NCBI GenBank assembly: GCA_963775835.1
Contig: CAVZKV010000002.1
Location: forward strand, 248,001-312,000
Origin: AWTP1-13 sp963775835
Lineage (GTDB): Bacteria; Pseudomonadota; Alphaproteobacteria; Rhizobiales; Hyphomicrobiaceae
Length of the DNA: 64,000 nucleotides
Direction of reading: 5' to 3'
Below the pieces are notes generated by a model. It was given only the letters and a program-made list of their open reading frames with translations, was not told the origin of the DNA and searched no databases. Below, piece after piece: positions 9,444 through 19,098 of this stretch. Every line of letters begins with the position of its first letter. Within the stretch, counting starts at the first letter, position 1. Made by a program: the position numbers and the translations under genes.

Positions 9444-10535
9444 TCAAGGCCGCGGCAGCAGCCGCTTGTCCTGGAAGACACGCAGCCACTTGGCAAACAT
9501 CGCCTCCGTATCCATCACCTCATGAAAACCAGCCTGCATGAGCTTGATGGTGGAGGAGAACGAGGGCGGCAAGGATTGCGTGCGCCCAAACCCCATTTGG
9601 TAGTCGGCATATTGAAACGACAGGCCGACGAAGGATTTCAGATCCGGGGAGACGAGCTCGTGCGCGTCCCTAATGCGCTTCCAATCGGCCTCGCGGGGGA
9701 GAATGTCGGCCTCAAGGCTCAATGGTAGGCAATCGCCCGGCAGCATCCCCAGCGCATCGGCGATGGCCGGCCAAATGTTCTGCCAACAATAGACATCGCC
9801 ATTGGCGACGTTGAATGTCTCGTTGCGTGCCGCCGTCGCCTCGGCGGCCCAGCCCATGCAGCGTGCCAGCAGATCGGCATCGACCGCTTGGCCCACCCGA
9901 GGCGGGCCGCCAGGATAGTGGAGCGGCTGACCGGCCGCCTTGAGGATCGCGGCGTAGGTGCCAATGGCGGGAATGACATTCATGGCACTGCCTTGCGAGT
10001 AGCCAACGATGAGCACCGGCCGGAAGATCGAGAAGTACCAGCTCTTGCCGCGTTGCTTCTCGCGCAGGAAAGCCTCCTGGTTCCAATAGAAGTTCGGCAC
10101 GTCGCGCCGGTCCGAGCGCCCTTCTCGCGCCGGAATTTTCATCGGCCGCACATGCACGCCATAGGCTTTGGTTCCCTGCAGCAGCGAGACATGCTGAAGA
10201 TTGCGCGCCGCCTGCTCGAGCGGGTCCATCAGATTGCGCAGCATCCGGTCGTTGACCGTGATCTGTTCGCTATCGCGCCAGCCGGCGATGAGACCCGGCC
10301 GTTCATAGAGCGCGGCATAGACCACATGGGTCACGTGGCCCATGGCGCTGAACGCGCGGGCACAGTCGTGTGCGTCGGTGAGGTCGACCGCGAGGAAGCG
10401 CGCCCCGAAGGTCGTATCGGGCCGCCGACGCGACACAGCGATCACTTCGCAGCCGGGCTCGCTGGCAAAATGCTGCATGGCGGCGTAGCCGACCAGGCCT
10501 GAGGCGCCCGCGATGAGAACAACCTTGCGCTGCAT
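9444..10535 (-). CDS. NAD(P)-dependent reductase, PRISE/extended SDR family
   Basis: This 363-residue protein begins with the dinucleotide motif AGASGLVGYAAMQHF. The later pattern (QGTKAYGVH, then NFYWNQEAFL, then FSIFRPVLIVGYSQG) is that of the PRISE (progesterone 5-beta-reductase/iridoid synthase-like) branch of the extended short-chain dehydrogenases. Members reduce activated C=C bonds in enones; bacterial substrates are mostly unknown. The start at 10535 is chosen over one four codons upstream because a GGGAG site lies about five bases before it. It is divergent from recJ. Confidence 0.85.
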   Translation of the reverse strand: MQRKVVLIAGASGLVGYAAMQHFASEPGCEVIAVSRRRPDTTFGARFLAVDLTDAHDCARAFSAMGHVTHVVYAALYERPGLIAGWRDSEQITVNDRMLRNLMDPLEQAARNLQHVSLLQGTKAYGVHVRPMKIPAREGRSDRRDVPNFYWNQEAFLREKQRGKSWYFSIFRPVLIVGYSQGSAMNVIPAIGTYAAILKAAGQPLHYPGGPPRVGQAVDADLLARCMGWAAEATAARNETFNVANGDVYCWQNIWPAIADALGMLPGDCLPLSLEADILPREADWKRIRDAHELVSPDLKSFVGLSFQYADYQMGFGRTQSLPPSFSSTIKLMQAGFHEVMDTEAMFAKWLRVFQDKRLLPRP

Positions 10536-10849
10536 GCAAACTCCCAAACGACGTGCAGGCTAACGAACCGGGCAAATATTCCTCGATCGCCACGGCGCGC
10601 GCAATTGCGCCAACATCTCGATGGGCCCATGCCGACGCTCTGGCCAGCTCCGCGGCGCACCCCCACAAGGGACCGATCCTGCCGCCCGAGTTTGGTTGCC
10701 TGCCTCGGGCGGGACGCCCGCAACGAGCGCCGATGCGAATGATCCGGTGCGGGTGAGGCCAGCCGCAAAGCTCAACGAAACTGTGGAGTGATGCAGCGAA
10801 TCACTGTTGCGGTTGCCCGTTCCGCCTACAGTCGCCACGGCACGGCCAG
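10536..10849. other. Divergent intergenic region upstream of recJ and the reductase
   Basis: 314 bases between divergently transcribed genes, so promoters for both should lie here. I see no strong -35/-10 pair, no operator-like palindrome and no convincing small gene. Confidence 0.45.
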
Positions 10850-12695
10850 ATGGGGAACATGCGGGCGGTTCGCAGCAAAAGCATAGGCGAGGAGGTCGCT
10901 CAAGGCGCGTTCCTTGGCGTTGAGCGTTCCGTCCGCGGGCTGCAATGGCGCGAACGGCTCGAGGGTGCCGGGGTCAATACAGCCATCGCCATCAGCCAAC
11001 GCTACGCATTGCCGGAGCTGCTCGGCCGCGTGCTGGCGGCCCGCGCCATAGGTCTCGAGGAGGTGCCAAACGTGCTCGATCCGAGCATCAAGGCTTTGAT
11101 GCCGGATCCCAGCACCCTGCGCGACATGGACAAAGCCGCGGCGCGGTTGGCAGATGCCATTGCCCGCAAGGAGCAGGTGGCGATCTTTGGCGACTATGAT
11201 GTCGACGGCGCCTGCTCCTCGGCATTGCTCAAGCGGTTCCTGGCGGCGCACGGGGTCGAGGCGCGCATTTATATTCCAGATCGGATGACCGAGGGCTACG
11301 GCCCCAACCGCGAGGCCATCGAGGCCCTCGTCAAGGAGGGCGCAGGGTTGATCGTGACGGTCGACTGCGGCACCACCAGCCATCTGCCCTTGCTGGCAGC
11401 CCGGGAGCAGGGCGTCGACGTCGTGGTCATCGACCACCATCAGGCCGACGAGCAGCTGCCGGAGGTCTATGCCCTGATCAATGCCAACCGGCAGGATGAT
11501 CTGTCCGGGTTAGGTCAGCTCTGCGCCGCTGGCGTGACCTTCATGCTGCTGGTCGCCGTCGCACGCGAGCTGCGCCAACGCGGCGTGCCCGGCGGCGGTG
11601 CCCCCAACCTGCTCGGCATGCTCGACCTGGTGGCCCTCGCCACGGTCTGCGATGTGGTGCCTCTGACGGGGCTCAATCGGGCCTACGTCAACAAGGGCCT
11701 GCAGGTCATGCGGCTGCGCGGCAACCTCGGCCTGCGCGCGCTTAGCGATGCGGCCGGACTGGCCGTTGCGCCCACACCCTATCATCTGGGGTTCGTGCTC
11801 GGTCCGCGCATTAATGCCGGGGGGCGTATTGGCGATGCCGCGCTAGGGGCGCGCCTGCTGGCCGGCGTCGACGAAGTGGAAGCCGCGCGCGTGGCGGTGT
11901 TGTTGGATAAACTGAACCGAGAACGCAAGGCCATTGAGGCGGCCATGCTCGAGGAGGCGCTCGTGGTTGCCGAGCGTCAGATCGAGCAGAACCAGGATGT
12001 GCCGATGCTGCTGATTGGCAGCGATCAGTTCCACAAGGGTGTGGTCGGCCTGGTCGCTAGCCGGCTTGTGGAGCGCTTCGGGCGACCGGCCTGCGTCATT
12101 GCCTGGAATAGCCGCGACGAGGGTACGGGTTCGCTGCGCTCCGTCGCCGGCCTCGATATCGGCGCCACCGTGCGGGAGGCCGTGGCGGCCAAGATCCTGA
12201 TGCAAGGGCGGCGGGCATGCCATGGCCGCGGGGCTGACCGTGGCCCGGACCAACTTTGATAAGCTCGCTGCTTTCTTCGAGGCAAGACTTGCCTCGGGCG
12301 CGCGGGCGGCGCGGGCGGCGGCCGCGCTGTTGGTCGATGGCGCTCTGACGCCAAGTAGCGTGACGGACGACCTGATGGCGCTGATCGACAAGGCTGGTCC
12401 GTTCGGCCAGGGCAACCCCCAGCCGCGCTTTGCCTTCCCGGCGCACCGCGTGAAGTTTGCAAAAAGGATCGGGGAGGTGCATGTACGCTGCGCGCTCGAA
12501 GCGGGCGACGGCTCACGGCTCGATGCCGTCGCTTTTCGCGTTGCTGGCCAACCGCTGGGGGAGGCTCTGCTCGATACGGCAGGACTGCCGCTGCACGTGG
12601 CCGGCTATTTGCGGCGCGACACTTGGAACGGCCGCAACCGACGCGAGTTGGTGATCGAGGACGTGGCCGACCCGCGTCGGCAAAACCAGGGCTAG
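10850..12695 (+). CDS. recJ: Single-stranded-DNA-specific exonuclease RecJ (one frameshift)
   Basis: RecJ degrades single-stranded DNA 5' to 3' in recombination and repair. The DHH-family metal motifs are clear: FGDYDVDGACSSALLKRF near residue 120 and VVIDHHQADEQLP near residue 195; the DHHA1 and OB parts follow. As sequenced, the frame breaks in GGG at 12206-12208: one extra G separates the first part from the family motif GGGHAMAAGLTV and the remaining C-terminal 150 residues. Removing that base gives a normal 614-residue protein. Conservation on both sides argues for a sequencing error rather than decay. The start at 10850 is uncertain by a few codons. An ArfA-like gene follows nine bases after the stop. 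Confidence 0.93.
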
Positions 12696-12704
12696 TCGCC
12701 CGCC

Positions 12705-12876
12705 ATGGTGAAAAAGGCCAAGACGCAAACGCGCAGGGGTCAATCCGGTCGCGCGTAGCCTGCGTTTGCCGGTGACGGCACCGCGCGTCGTAAAGCCGAA
12801 GAAAGGCAAGGGGAGCTACAGCCGCAAAGGGCGGGGCCGCGGGCCGCAGACCGACGCCGGGGCGGGCTCAGAATGA
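12705..12876 (+). CDS. arfA: ArfA-like alternative ribosome-rescue factor (one frameshift)
   Basis: A 56-residue basic protein appears when one G is removed from GGGG at 12736-12739. It starts MVKKAKTQTRR, continues VNPVARSLR and carries KPKKGKGSYSRKGR, which matches the conserved KKGKGSY-x-RK core of ArfA. ArfA recruits release factor 2 to ribosomes stalled on truncated mRNA when trans-translation is overwhelmed. As sequenced, the frame ends after 17 codons at an in-frame TAG. The gene lies nine bases after recJ. It is too short and too broken to be found by simple frame calling. The family call rests on the core motif only. Confidence 0.7.
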
Positions 12877-13103
12877 CCTAACGCCTAGACACGAGCGGTA
12901 TGGGGGGATCTGTCGCGCCTACCCTGGCGAGCCTCGCCAACTCCATTAGCTATTGATTTTCTAAGACAAAGACCGGCGCACCCAGATGCCGAATGGCATG
13001 GGCCGCGGTCCGCGCGTCGGCAGACGCAAGCAAGCGGTGGGATTCGGATCTGCTGCGCGTTACAATGGGTTCTCGACCCCCTGGACATGCGCGGAGAAAA
13101 GTC

Positions 13104-13484
13104 ATGGCTCAGCCCCAGCCGTTCGAAATACCTCAGCAGCTTCGTGAATTGGCCGAGAAGAACGTGGAAACGGCCCGTGCGGCCTACGGGCAGTTCATGG
13201 ATGCGGTGGCCCAGGCCATGGGCGTGTGGACCAGCGCCACGCCGGCGAATGCGGTGACCTCCAGCTTCCAGGTGGTGCAGGATCGCTCCATCAAGTTTGC
13301 CAAACAGAACGCGGAGGCTTGTTTCAATCTGGCAAGCGAGCTGGCCAACGCCAAGGACGTAACCGACGTGATCGGTATCCAGAGCCGCCACGCCCAAACG
13401 CAAATGCAGAATTACACGCTGCAGGCCCAGGAACTCGGGCGCCTGATCATGGAGGCAACGCAGAGCATACGCCCCAAGAGCTGA
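13104..13484 (+). CDS. Phasin family protein
   Basis: This 126-residue mostly helical protein has the composition and spacing of small phasins, which coat polyhydroxyalkanoate granules. The core runs from LRELAEKNVETARAAYGQF near residue 13 to a C-terminal helix (AQELGRLIMEATQS). The start at 13104 gives the usual short polar leader; the frame is open upstream but implausible. It suggests carbon storage as PHA, although no PHA synthase gene is in the window. It is followed at distance by an acyl-CoA ligase on the same strand. Confidence 0.88.
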   Translation: MAQPQPFEIPQQLRELAEKNVETARAAYGQFMDAVAQAMGVWTSATPANAVTSSFQVVQDRSIKFAKQNAEACFNLASELANAKDVTDVIGIQSRHAQTQMQNYTLQAQELGRLIMEATQSIRPKS

Positions 13485-13848
13485 CGCGCCCAACTCCGGT
13501 CCGCGATGACAATGGACTTGCGCGGCCTGAACGGTGGGGGCGCATCTGAAGAACATGCCACCCACCCAGCGCGCGTCAGGCCGGTGCTGATGCTTATGAT
13601 CGAAGCCCCAGGCGGGCGATGGGACCCGTGGATCTTGCGGCAAGGTCGAGGAAGGGGGCGGTGTTGAGCCTCCGTCCGACAAGGCTGGGGTGTGAATTTG
13701 TGCTCGCCCCAGTGAGGTTGCTCTAGAAGCCTGTATGCTCAGCGCCGCTTTCTTTGCGGAGGTCAGCGGTCCTCTTCCTAAAAAGATATGTCGCAAGGCC
13801 ATTGCGTTCCTATTGGGTGGCCGGAAAAAAGAGACAGGGAGGCGTGCA
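13485..13848. other. Intergenic region upstream of the acyl-CoA ligase
   Basis: 364 bases between the phasin and the acyl-CoA ligase. The ligase frame is open back to about 13735, but the AGGGAGG site places its start at 13849. I see no terminator with a T-run after the phasin and no convincing gene. Confidence 0.45.
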
Positions 13849-15546
13849 ATGGATCGTATCTGGCTGAAAAACTATCCACCCGGTGTGCCAGCCGACATCG
13901 TTGCTGGGCAATACCTTTCGCTGGTGGCGCTGTTTGAAGAAAGCTTTGCCAAGTACCAAGACAGAGATGCCTACGCTTGCATGGACAAGCGGTTGACCTA
14001 CGGCGATTTCGATATGCTCTCGCGTGCTCTGGGAGCTTGGCTGCAAAGCAAGGGACTAGCAGCGGGCGAACGCGTTGCCGTCATGCTGCCCAATATCCTG
14101 CAGAACCCCGTGTGTATCACCGGCATCCTGCGGGCAGGTTACGTCGTGGTGAACGTCAATCCCCTCTACACGCCCCGGGAACTCGAGCATCAGCTGAAGG
14201 ATTCCGGCGCACGGGCGATCATCGTTTTGGAGAACTTTGCCAGGACGCTGCAGCAGGTCATTGCCAAGACGAGCGTCACACATGTGGTGGTCGCCAGCAT
14301 GGGCGACCTGCTGGGCTTTGCCAAAGGCGCGATCGTCAACCTCGTCGTGCGTCGCCTCAAGAAGATGGTGCCGGCTTATAGCCTTCCCGCCGCCACCAAG
14401 TTCAACGACGCCATCGCGGCCGGCAAGGGCATGACGCTGAAGAAACCGAACCTCAAGCCCGACGATGTCGCGTTCCTACAGTACACGGGGGGTACCACCG
14501 GTATCTCCAAGGGTGCGACGCTGCTCCACCGCAACGTCATCGCTAACGTGCTGCAAAACGAGGCCTGGCTGCAGCCCGCCTTGAGTAAGGGCAAGCCGGT
14601 CGAGCAGATGGTTATTGTGACCGCGCTACCGCTCTATCACATCTTTGCCCTGACGGTGTGCAGCCTGCTCGGCATGCGCATTGGCGGTATGTGCCTGCTG
14701 ATCCCGAACCCACGCGACATCCCGGGCTTCGTCAAGGAGCTGGCCAAATACCCGTTCAACATGCTGCCCGCTGTGAACACGCTTTACAACGCCCTGCTCA
14801 ACAATCCTGAATTTTCCAAGCTCGATTTTAGCACCCTCAAGGCCGCGAACGGCGGTGGCATGGCCGTGCAGCGCGCCGTCGCCGAGCGCTTCTTCAAACT
14901 CACCGGCTGCCCGATCGTCGAGGGCTATGGCTTATCCGAGACCGCCCCGACGCTGACCTGCAATCGCGCCGACAACAATGAGTACACCGGCACCATCGGC
15001 CTGCCGGTGCCATCGACCTCAATCTCAATTCGCGACGATGACGGCAGGGAGGTGCCCCTGGGCCAGCCGGGAGAGATTTGCGCGCGCGGGCCGCAAGTCA
15101 TGTCGGGCTATTGGCAGCGTCCCGACGAGACGGCGAAGGTGATGACGGCGGACGGCTACTTCAAGACCGGCGACATCGGGGTGATGGATGCCGGCGGCCA
15201 AGTTAAGATCGTCGACCGGAAGAAGGACATGGTTCTCGTCTCCGGCTTCAACGTCTTTCCAAATGAAATTGAGGATGTGGTGGCGAGCCACCCAGGCGTG
15301 CTCGAATGCGCGGTGGTCGGGGTGCCGGACGCGGCGAGCGGCGAGGCCGTGGTGCTGTTCGTTGCCAGAAAAGACCCAGCGCTCACCGAGCAGGCATTGA
15401 TGAAATTCTGCAGCGAACAGCTCACGGGCTACAAAAAGCCCAAATACATTGTCTTCCAGCAAGAACTGCCCAAGACCAACGTGGGCAAGGTCTTGCGTCG
15501 GGAGCTACGCGAAGTGGCGTTGAAGGCGACGAGGAGTGCGGCGTAA
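13849..15546 (+). CDS. fadD: Long-chain-fatty-acid--CoA ligase
   Basis: This 565-residue member of the AMP-forming acyl-CoA synthetase family activates fatty acids with ATP and CoA. The P-loop YTGGTTGISKGATLLHRN is near residue 205, GYGLSETAPTLTCN near residue 360, the hinge region YFKTGDIGVMD near residue 438, and the C-terminal catalytic lysine in LPKTNVGKVLRREL near residue 545. Length and motif order match FadD rather than short-chain ligases. The start has an AGGGAGG site eight bases upstream. It likely feeds beta-oxidation or lipid synthesis at the inner membrane. Confidence 0.93.
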   Translation: MDRIWLKNYPPGVPADIVAGQYLSLVALFEESFAKYQDRDAYACMDKRLTYGDFDMLSRALGAWLQSKGLAAGERVAVMLPNILQNPVCITGILRAGYVVVNVNPLYTPRELEHQLKDSGARAIIVLENFARTLQQVIAKTSVTHVVVASMGDLLGFAKGAIVNLVVRRLKKMVPAYSLPAATKFNDAIAAGKGMTLKKPNLKPDDVAFLQYTGGTTGISKGATLLHRNVIANVLQNEAWLQPALSKGKPVEQMVIVTALPLYHIFALTVCSLLGMRIGGMCLLIPNPRDIPGFVKELAKYPFNMLPAVNTLYNALLNNPEFSKLDFSTLKAANGGGMAVQRAVAERFFKLTGCPIVEGYGLSETAPTLTCNRADNNEYTGTIGLPVPSTSISIRDDDGREVPLGQPGEICARGPQVMSGYWQRPDETAKVMTADGYFKTGDIGVMDAGGQVKIVDRKKDMVLVSGFNVFPNEIEDVVASHPGVLECAVVGVPDAASGEAVVLFVARKDPALTEQALMKFCSEQLTGYKKPKYIVFQQELPKTNVGKVLRRELREVALKATRSAA

Positions 15547-15555
15547 CGCGCGGCC

Positions 15556-17948
15556 TCATTTCCCGTCAAGGCGACCGAGCTTGACCTGGGCGCCCGCATC
15601 GCCAAGGGCCACGGCTCGCTCATACCACCGCTTCGCTTCGGCGACATCGGGCATCAAACCCTGAACGTTCAGGCGCCGAAGCTCGTTGGGGTCATAGGTT
15701 TCGGCGAGCCTAAGGGCCGCGCGTGCCATCCCAGCTTGAGCAGCCCGTAGATAGTATTGGCGCGCGACCACCACATTGCCGTCGACCAAATGTCGATCTC
15801 CCTGAGCAACCAGATGGTCAAGCCGATCCTGGGATAGGGATGGGGTCGGTTCCTTGGGCGGGATGCGTTGGTCCAAGGCGGCGACCGTGCGGGCGGCTTC
15901 AGCGGTGCGCGGTTCTGGCGTGCCACGCTCGTCGGGCACCTTGCTCGCCTCCGCTACCCAACGCGACTCCTCGGCGAGGCGCGCCTCTTCGGCGCGCTTG
16001 GCCTCGGCAACGCGACGCTCCTCTTCGGCCTTTTTGGCTGCCTCGGCGAACCTTGCTTCCTCGGCGCGCTTGGCCTCGGCCAACTTGCGGGCCTCCTCGG
16101 CCTTTTTGGCCTCCTCGGCGAGCCTTGCTTCCTCGGCGCGCTTGGCCTCGGCCAACTTGCGGCGCCTCCTCGGCCTTTTTGGCCTCCTCGGCGAGCCTTG
16201 CTTCCTCGGCGCGCTTGGCCTCGGCCAACTTGCGGGCCTCCTCGGCCTTTTTGGCTTCCTCGGCGAGCCTTGCTTCCTCGGCGCGCTTGGCCTCGGCCAA
16301 CTTGCGGGCCTCCTCGGCCTTTTTGGCCTCCTCGGCGAGCCTTGCTTCCTCGGCGCGCTTGGCCTCGGCCAACTTGCGGGCCTCCTCGGCCTTTTTGGCC
16401 TCCTCGGCGAGCCTTGCTTCCTCGGCGCGCTTGGCCTCGGCCAACTTGCGGGCCTCCTCGGCCTTTTTGGCCTCCTCGGCGAGCCTTGCTTCCTCGGCGC
16501 GCTTGGCCTCGGCCAACTTGCGGGCCTCCTCGGCCTTTTTGGCCTCCTCGGCGAGCCTTGCTTCCTCGGCGCGCTTGGCCTCGGCCAACTTGCGGGCCTC
16601 CTCGGCCTTTTTGGCCTCCTCGGCGAGCCGCGCCTCTTCGGCGCGCTTGGCCTCGGCAACGCGGCGCTCCTCTTCGGCCTTGCGGGCTTCGGCCAACTTG
16701 CGCGGCCTCCTCGGCCTTTTTGGCCTCCTCGGCGAGCCTTGCTTCCTCGGCGCGCTTGGCCTCGGCCAACTTGCGGGCCTCCTCGGCCTTTTTAGCCTCC
16801 TCGGCGAGCCGCGCCTCTTCGGCGCGCTTGGCCTCGGCAACGCGGCGCTCCTCTTCGGCCTTGCGGGCTTCGGCCAGCTTGCGCGCCTCTTCGGCCTTTT
16901 TGGCCTCCTCGGCGAGCCTTGCTTCCTCGGCGCGCTTGGCTTCGGCCGACTTGCGGGCCGCCTCGGCCTTTTTGGCTTCCTCGGCGAAGCGCGCCTCTTC
17001 GACGCGCTTGGCCTCAGCAACGCGACGCTCCTCTTCGGCTTTGCGGGCTTCCGCCTGCTTGCGCGCCTCCTCGGCCTTTTTGGCCTCCTCGGCGAGCCTT
17101 GCTTCCTCGGCGCGCTTGGCCTCGGCCACGCGACGCTCCTCTTCGGCTTTGCGGGCTTCCGCCTGCTTGCGCGCCTCTTCGGCTTTTTTGGCCTCCTCGG
17201 CGAGCCTCGCTTCCTCGGTGCGCTTGGCCTCGGCCAGCTTACGCGTCTCCTCGGCCTTTTTGGCCTCGGCCACGCGGTGCTCGTCTTCGGTCTTGCGCGC
17301 CTCGGCCTGCTTGCGCGCCTCCTCGGCCTTGCGGACCTCTTCCGCCTTTTTGGCCTCCTCGGCGCGCTTGGCTTCGGCGATCCGGCTCTCCTCTTCGGCC
17401 TTGCGGGCCTCGGCCGGCTTGCGCGCATCCCCGATCTGACCAACGGCTGCATGCTCGGCGTGCCCGGGGGCTGCATCGACCACAAGAGCGGAGCGGGCCG
17501 ATGCGAGAACCACCGTGTACTTCTCGCTATTGTGCGTTAGCAGGATGACGAGATCGGATCGGCCCTTGATGTCGGCAGGAACCTTGACCTTGAGACCGGC
17601 TATCGCGGCCAGCGGTACTTCCCAGGTCCCGCGCACGACGGCGCGTCCGGCAGAGAAGGTGACATCCGCTGGCAAACCCGAGATGAGGACTACGCTTGCT
17701 GCCGGAGCGCTCTCGGCGTCGTCCACCCTCACCGCGAACTCAACTTCCGATGGAGACACCGCCTGCACCGAAGGCGGGATGACGATGGCCGGCTTGCCCG
17801 CGGCCAGACCCTTCGCGCTACAAAGGGCAAACAGGACCGCAATGGCGGCACCCCAAATGCAGGCCACGCGCGCTGGGACGCACAAGCGTGCCAGTCGCAG
17901 CCGTAAACGCTGCGCGCCGCAACGATGAGCTGTGTACCTGTGTGCCAT
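15556..17948 (-). CDS. Secreted Ig-like/Sel1-like partner protein with long 24-residue repeat insert (two frameshifts)
   Basis: Joining across two extra bases (near 16163 and 16702) gives about 796 residues. The N-terminus has a basic leader and hydrophobic stretch (signal peptide or anchor near residues 25-50). A beta-rich domain follows to about residue 170, with GRSDLVILLTHNSEKY. About 500 residues of Ala/Glu/Lys/Arg repeats come next, unit EEARLAEEAKKAEEARKLAEAKRA, predicted as a long helical or coiled-coil rod like TolA. The C-terminal 95 residues resemble a Sel1/TPR-type repeat (AKRWYERAVALGDAGAQVKLGRL). Both end domains are clearly related to the protein at 51419-52264, which lacks the rod. 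It lies 19 bases after a TAXI binding protein. The function is unknown. The shifts may be assembly errors in the repeats. Confidence 0.75.
15960..17430 (-). repeat. 72-bp tandem repeats encoding a 24-residue Ala/Glu/Lys/Arg unit
   Basis: Between about 16053 and 16640 the 72-base unit recurs nearly perfectly (for example at 16201 and 16273), and diverged or shortened copies extend to about 17430. All lie within one gene and keep the frame, apart from one extra base near 16163 and one near 16702, where GCGGGCC became GCGGCGCC or GCGCGGCC. The near-identity of the central copies points to recent expansion, and copy number is probably unreliable in any short-read assembly. Confidence 0.9.
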
Positions 17949-17967
17949 CGGCTATTCGCCAATAAAC

Positions 17968-19098
17968 CTATCGACGGGTTCCAGAAGGCTGTGGTTGTGA
18001 ACGCAAAAAGCGCTGCAGCAACCTCGTCTGTTCGGCCTCGTTGCCCGGAACCAGGCGCGCGATCACCTCTTTCAACTTTTCCCCATTGTCGGCGCGAAAA
18101 TCCGTGCTGGCAGCCGCCGATGCAACGAGCTTGTCTTGCATCGCCCCGAAGCGCTGCCAGCCAGGGACGGCGGCGGCTAGGTTCAAGTCGCGCCATTTGG
18201 GATGGAAGCCAGGTTCTGTTTGTAGTCTGGGCAAACGCTCGAACAGGTAGTCGATAAAGCGTACCAAGCGGCGGTGACGGTCGGTTTGCAAAGGCCAATT
18301 GTAGACGGCGAGCACGGCCGGGACGCTGATCGTTTGCACAATCTGGCCTTGCGGGATGAGGTCGGGGTAGTCCGCCGGCTCAAGTTGGGCCGGCAGATAG
18401 TACTCTTCGAGCTTCTCGGCCAGGGGGACAGGCAGAAACTTGAAGCCTTCCGGCCACTTTCGGCGCACGAAGGGTTCCACCGGCTTTGACGTGACGAAAA
18501 CGATCGCCGCATATTTGTCGCTCTTGGCAATTTCCGCCAGCGCCGAGGGATGCGGATCAAAGCGCGCATCCACTTTGATGCCGAGGCGATCGAAAATAAG
18601 TGGACCGGAATAGGCGGCAGCCGTGCCGCGCGTATTGAAGTTGACCGGCTTGCCCGCGAGATCCTCCAAACTCTTGATTTCCGGACGCGCGAAAACGTGC
18701 AGTTCGGATGGGAAAAGATGCATCAAATAATTGATGCGCTTGTCGATTTGCCCGATTTTCGGATCGTTCTTGAAGTGGTCGAGGACATCGCCGTAGATGA
18801 TCGCCGCGTCGACACCCTTGAGATACAAGAGGTCATGCACGTTCTCGAACGGCCCGCGCGTTACGATCGGAAGGATCCGCATATTGGTCCCATCGTCGAC
18901 CACACGGGCAAGCTCGACGGCAAACCGCAACGGGGCTCCTTCGGGAAGGCCTGCCGCCAACCCGATCGTGGCTTCGTTGGTCTTGCCGAACATCTCGCGC
19001 TCAGAAGGGCTGCGCTTGGCAGAGGATTGCGCGGCGGCTTGGTTAAAGGCCGAAGCCACGTAGAGGGCGGCCAGGAGAACAGCAGTTAGGCAACGCAT
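17968..19098 (-). CDS. TAXI-family TRAP-type solute-binding protein, orphan copy 1
   Basis: This 376-residue protein has a cleavable signal peptide (hydrophobic residues 5-20, then AAAQS). The mature part follows the TAXI fold: an early ligand loop (TIGLAAGLPEGAPLRFAVE), a DGTNMRILPIVTRGPFENVHDL stretch read here in parts, LKGVDAAIIYGDVLDHF, and VYNWPLQTDRHRRLVRF late in the chain. TAXI proteins bind solutes in the periplasm, usually for a TRAP permease with fused DctQM. No permease is present nearby. The gene is followed after 19 bases by the repeat-rich partner. A paralogue with the same kind of partner lies at 52344-53545. The ligand is unknown; a sensing role is possible. Confidence 0.85.
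   Translation of the reverse strand: MRCLTAVLLAALYVASAFNQAAAQSSAKRSPSEREMFGKTNEATIGLAAGLPEGAPLRFAVELARVVDDGTNMRILPIVTRGPFENVHDLLYLKGVDAAIIYGDVLDHFKNDPKIGQIDKRINYLMHLFPSELHVFARPEIKSLEDLAGKPVNFNTRGTAAAYSGPLIFDRLGIKVDARFDPHPSALAEIAKSDKYAAIVFVTSKPVEPFVRRKWPEGFKFLPVPLAEKLEEYYLPAQLEPADYPDLIPQGQIVQTISVPAVLAVYNWPLQTDRHRRLVRFIDYLFERLPRLQTEPGFHPKWRDLNLAAAVPGWQRFGAMQDKLVASAAASTDFRADNGEKLKEVIARLVPGNEAEQTRLLQRFLRSQPQPSGTRR

Noticed and set aside
15960..17430. Regular repeats that could suggest a CRISPR array or a satellite
   Set aside because: The units abut without unique spacers and keep one coding frame, so they are protein-coding repeats.
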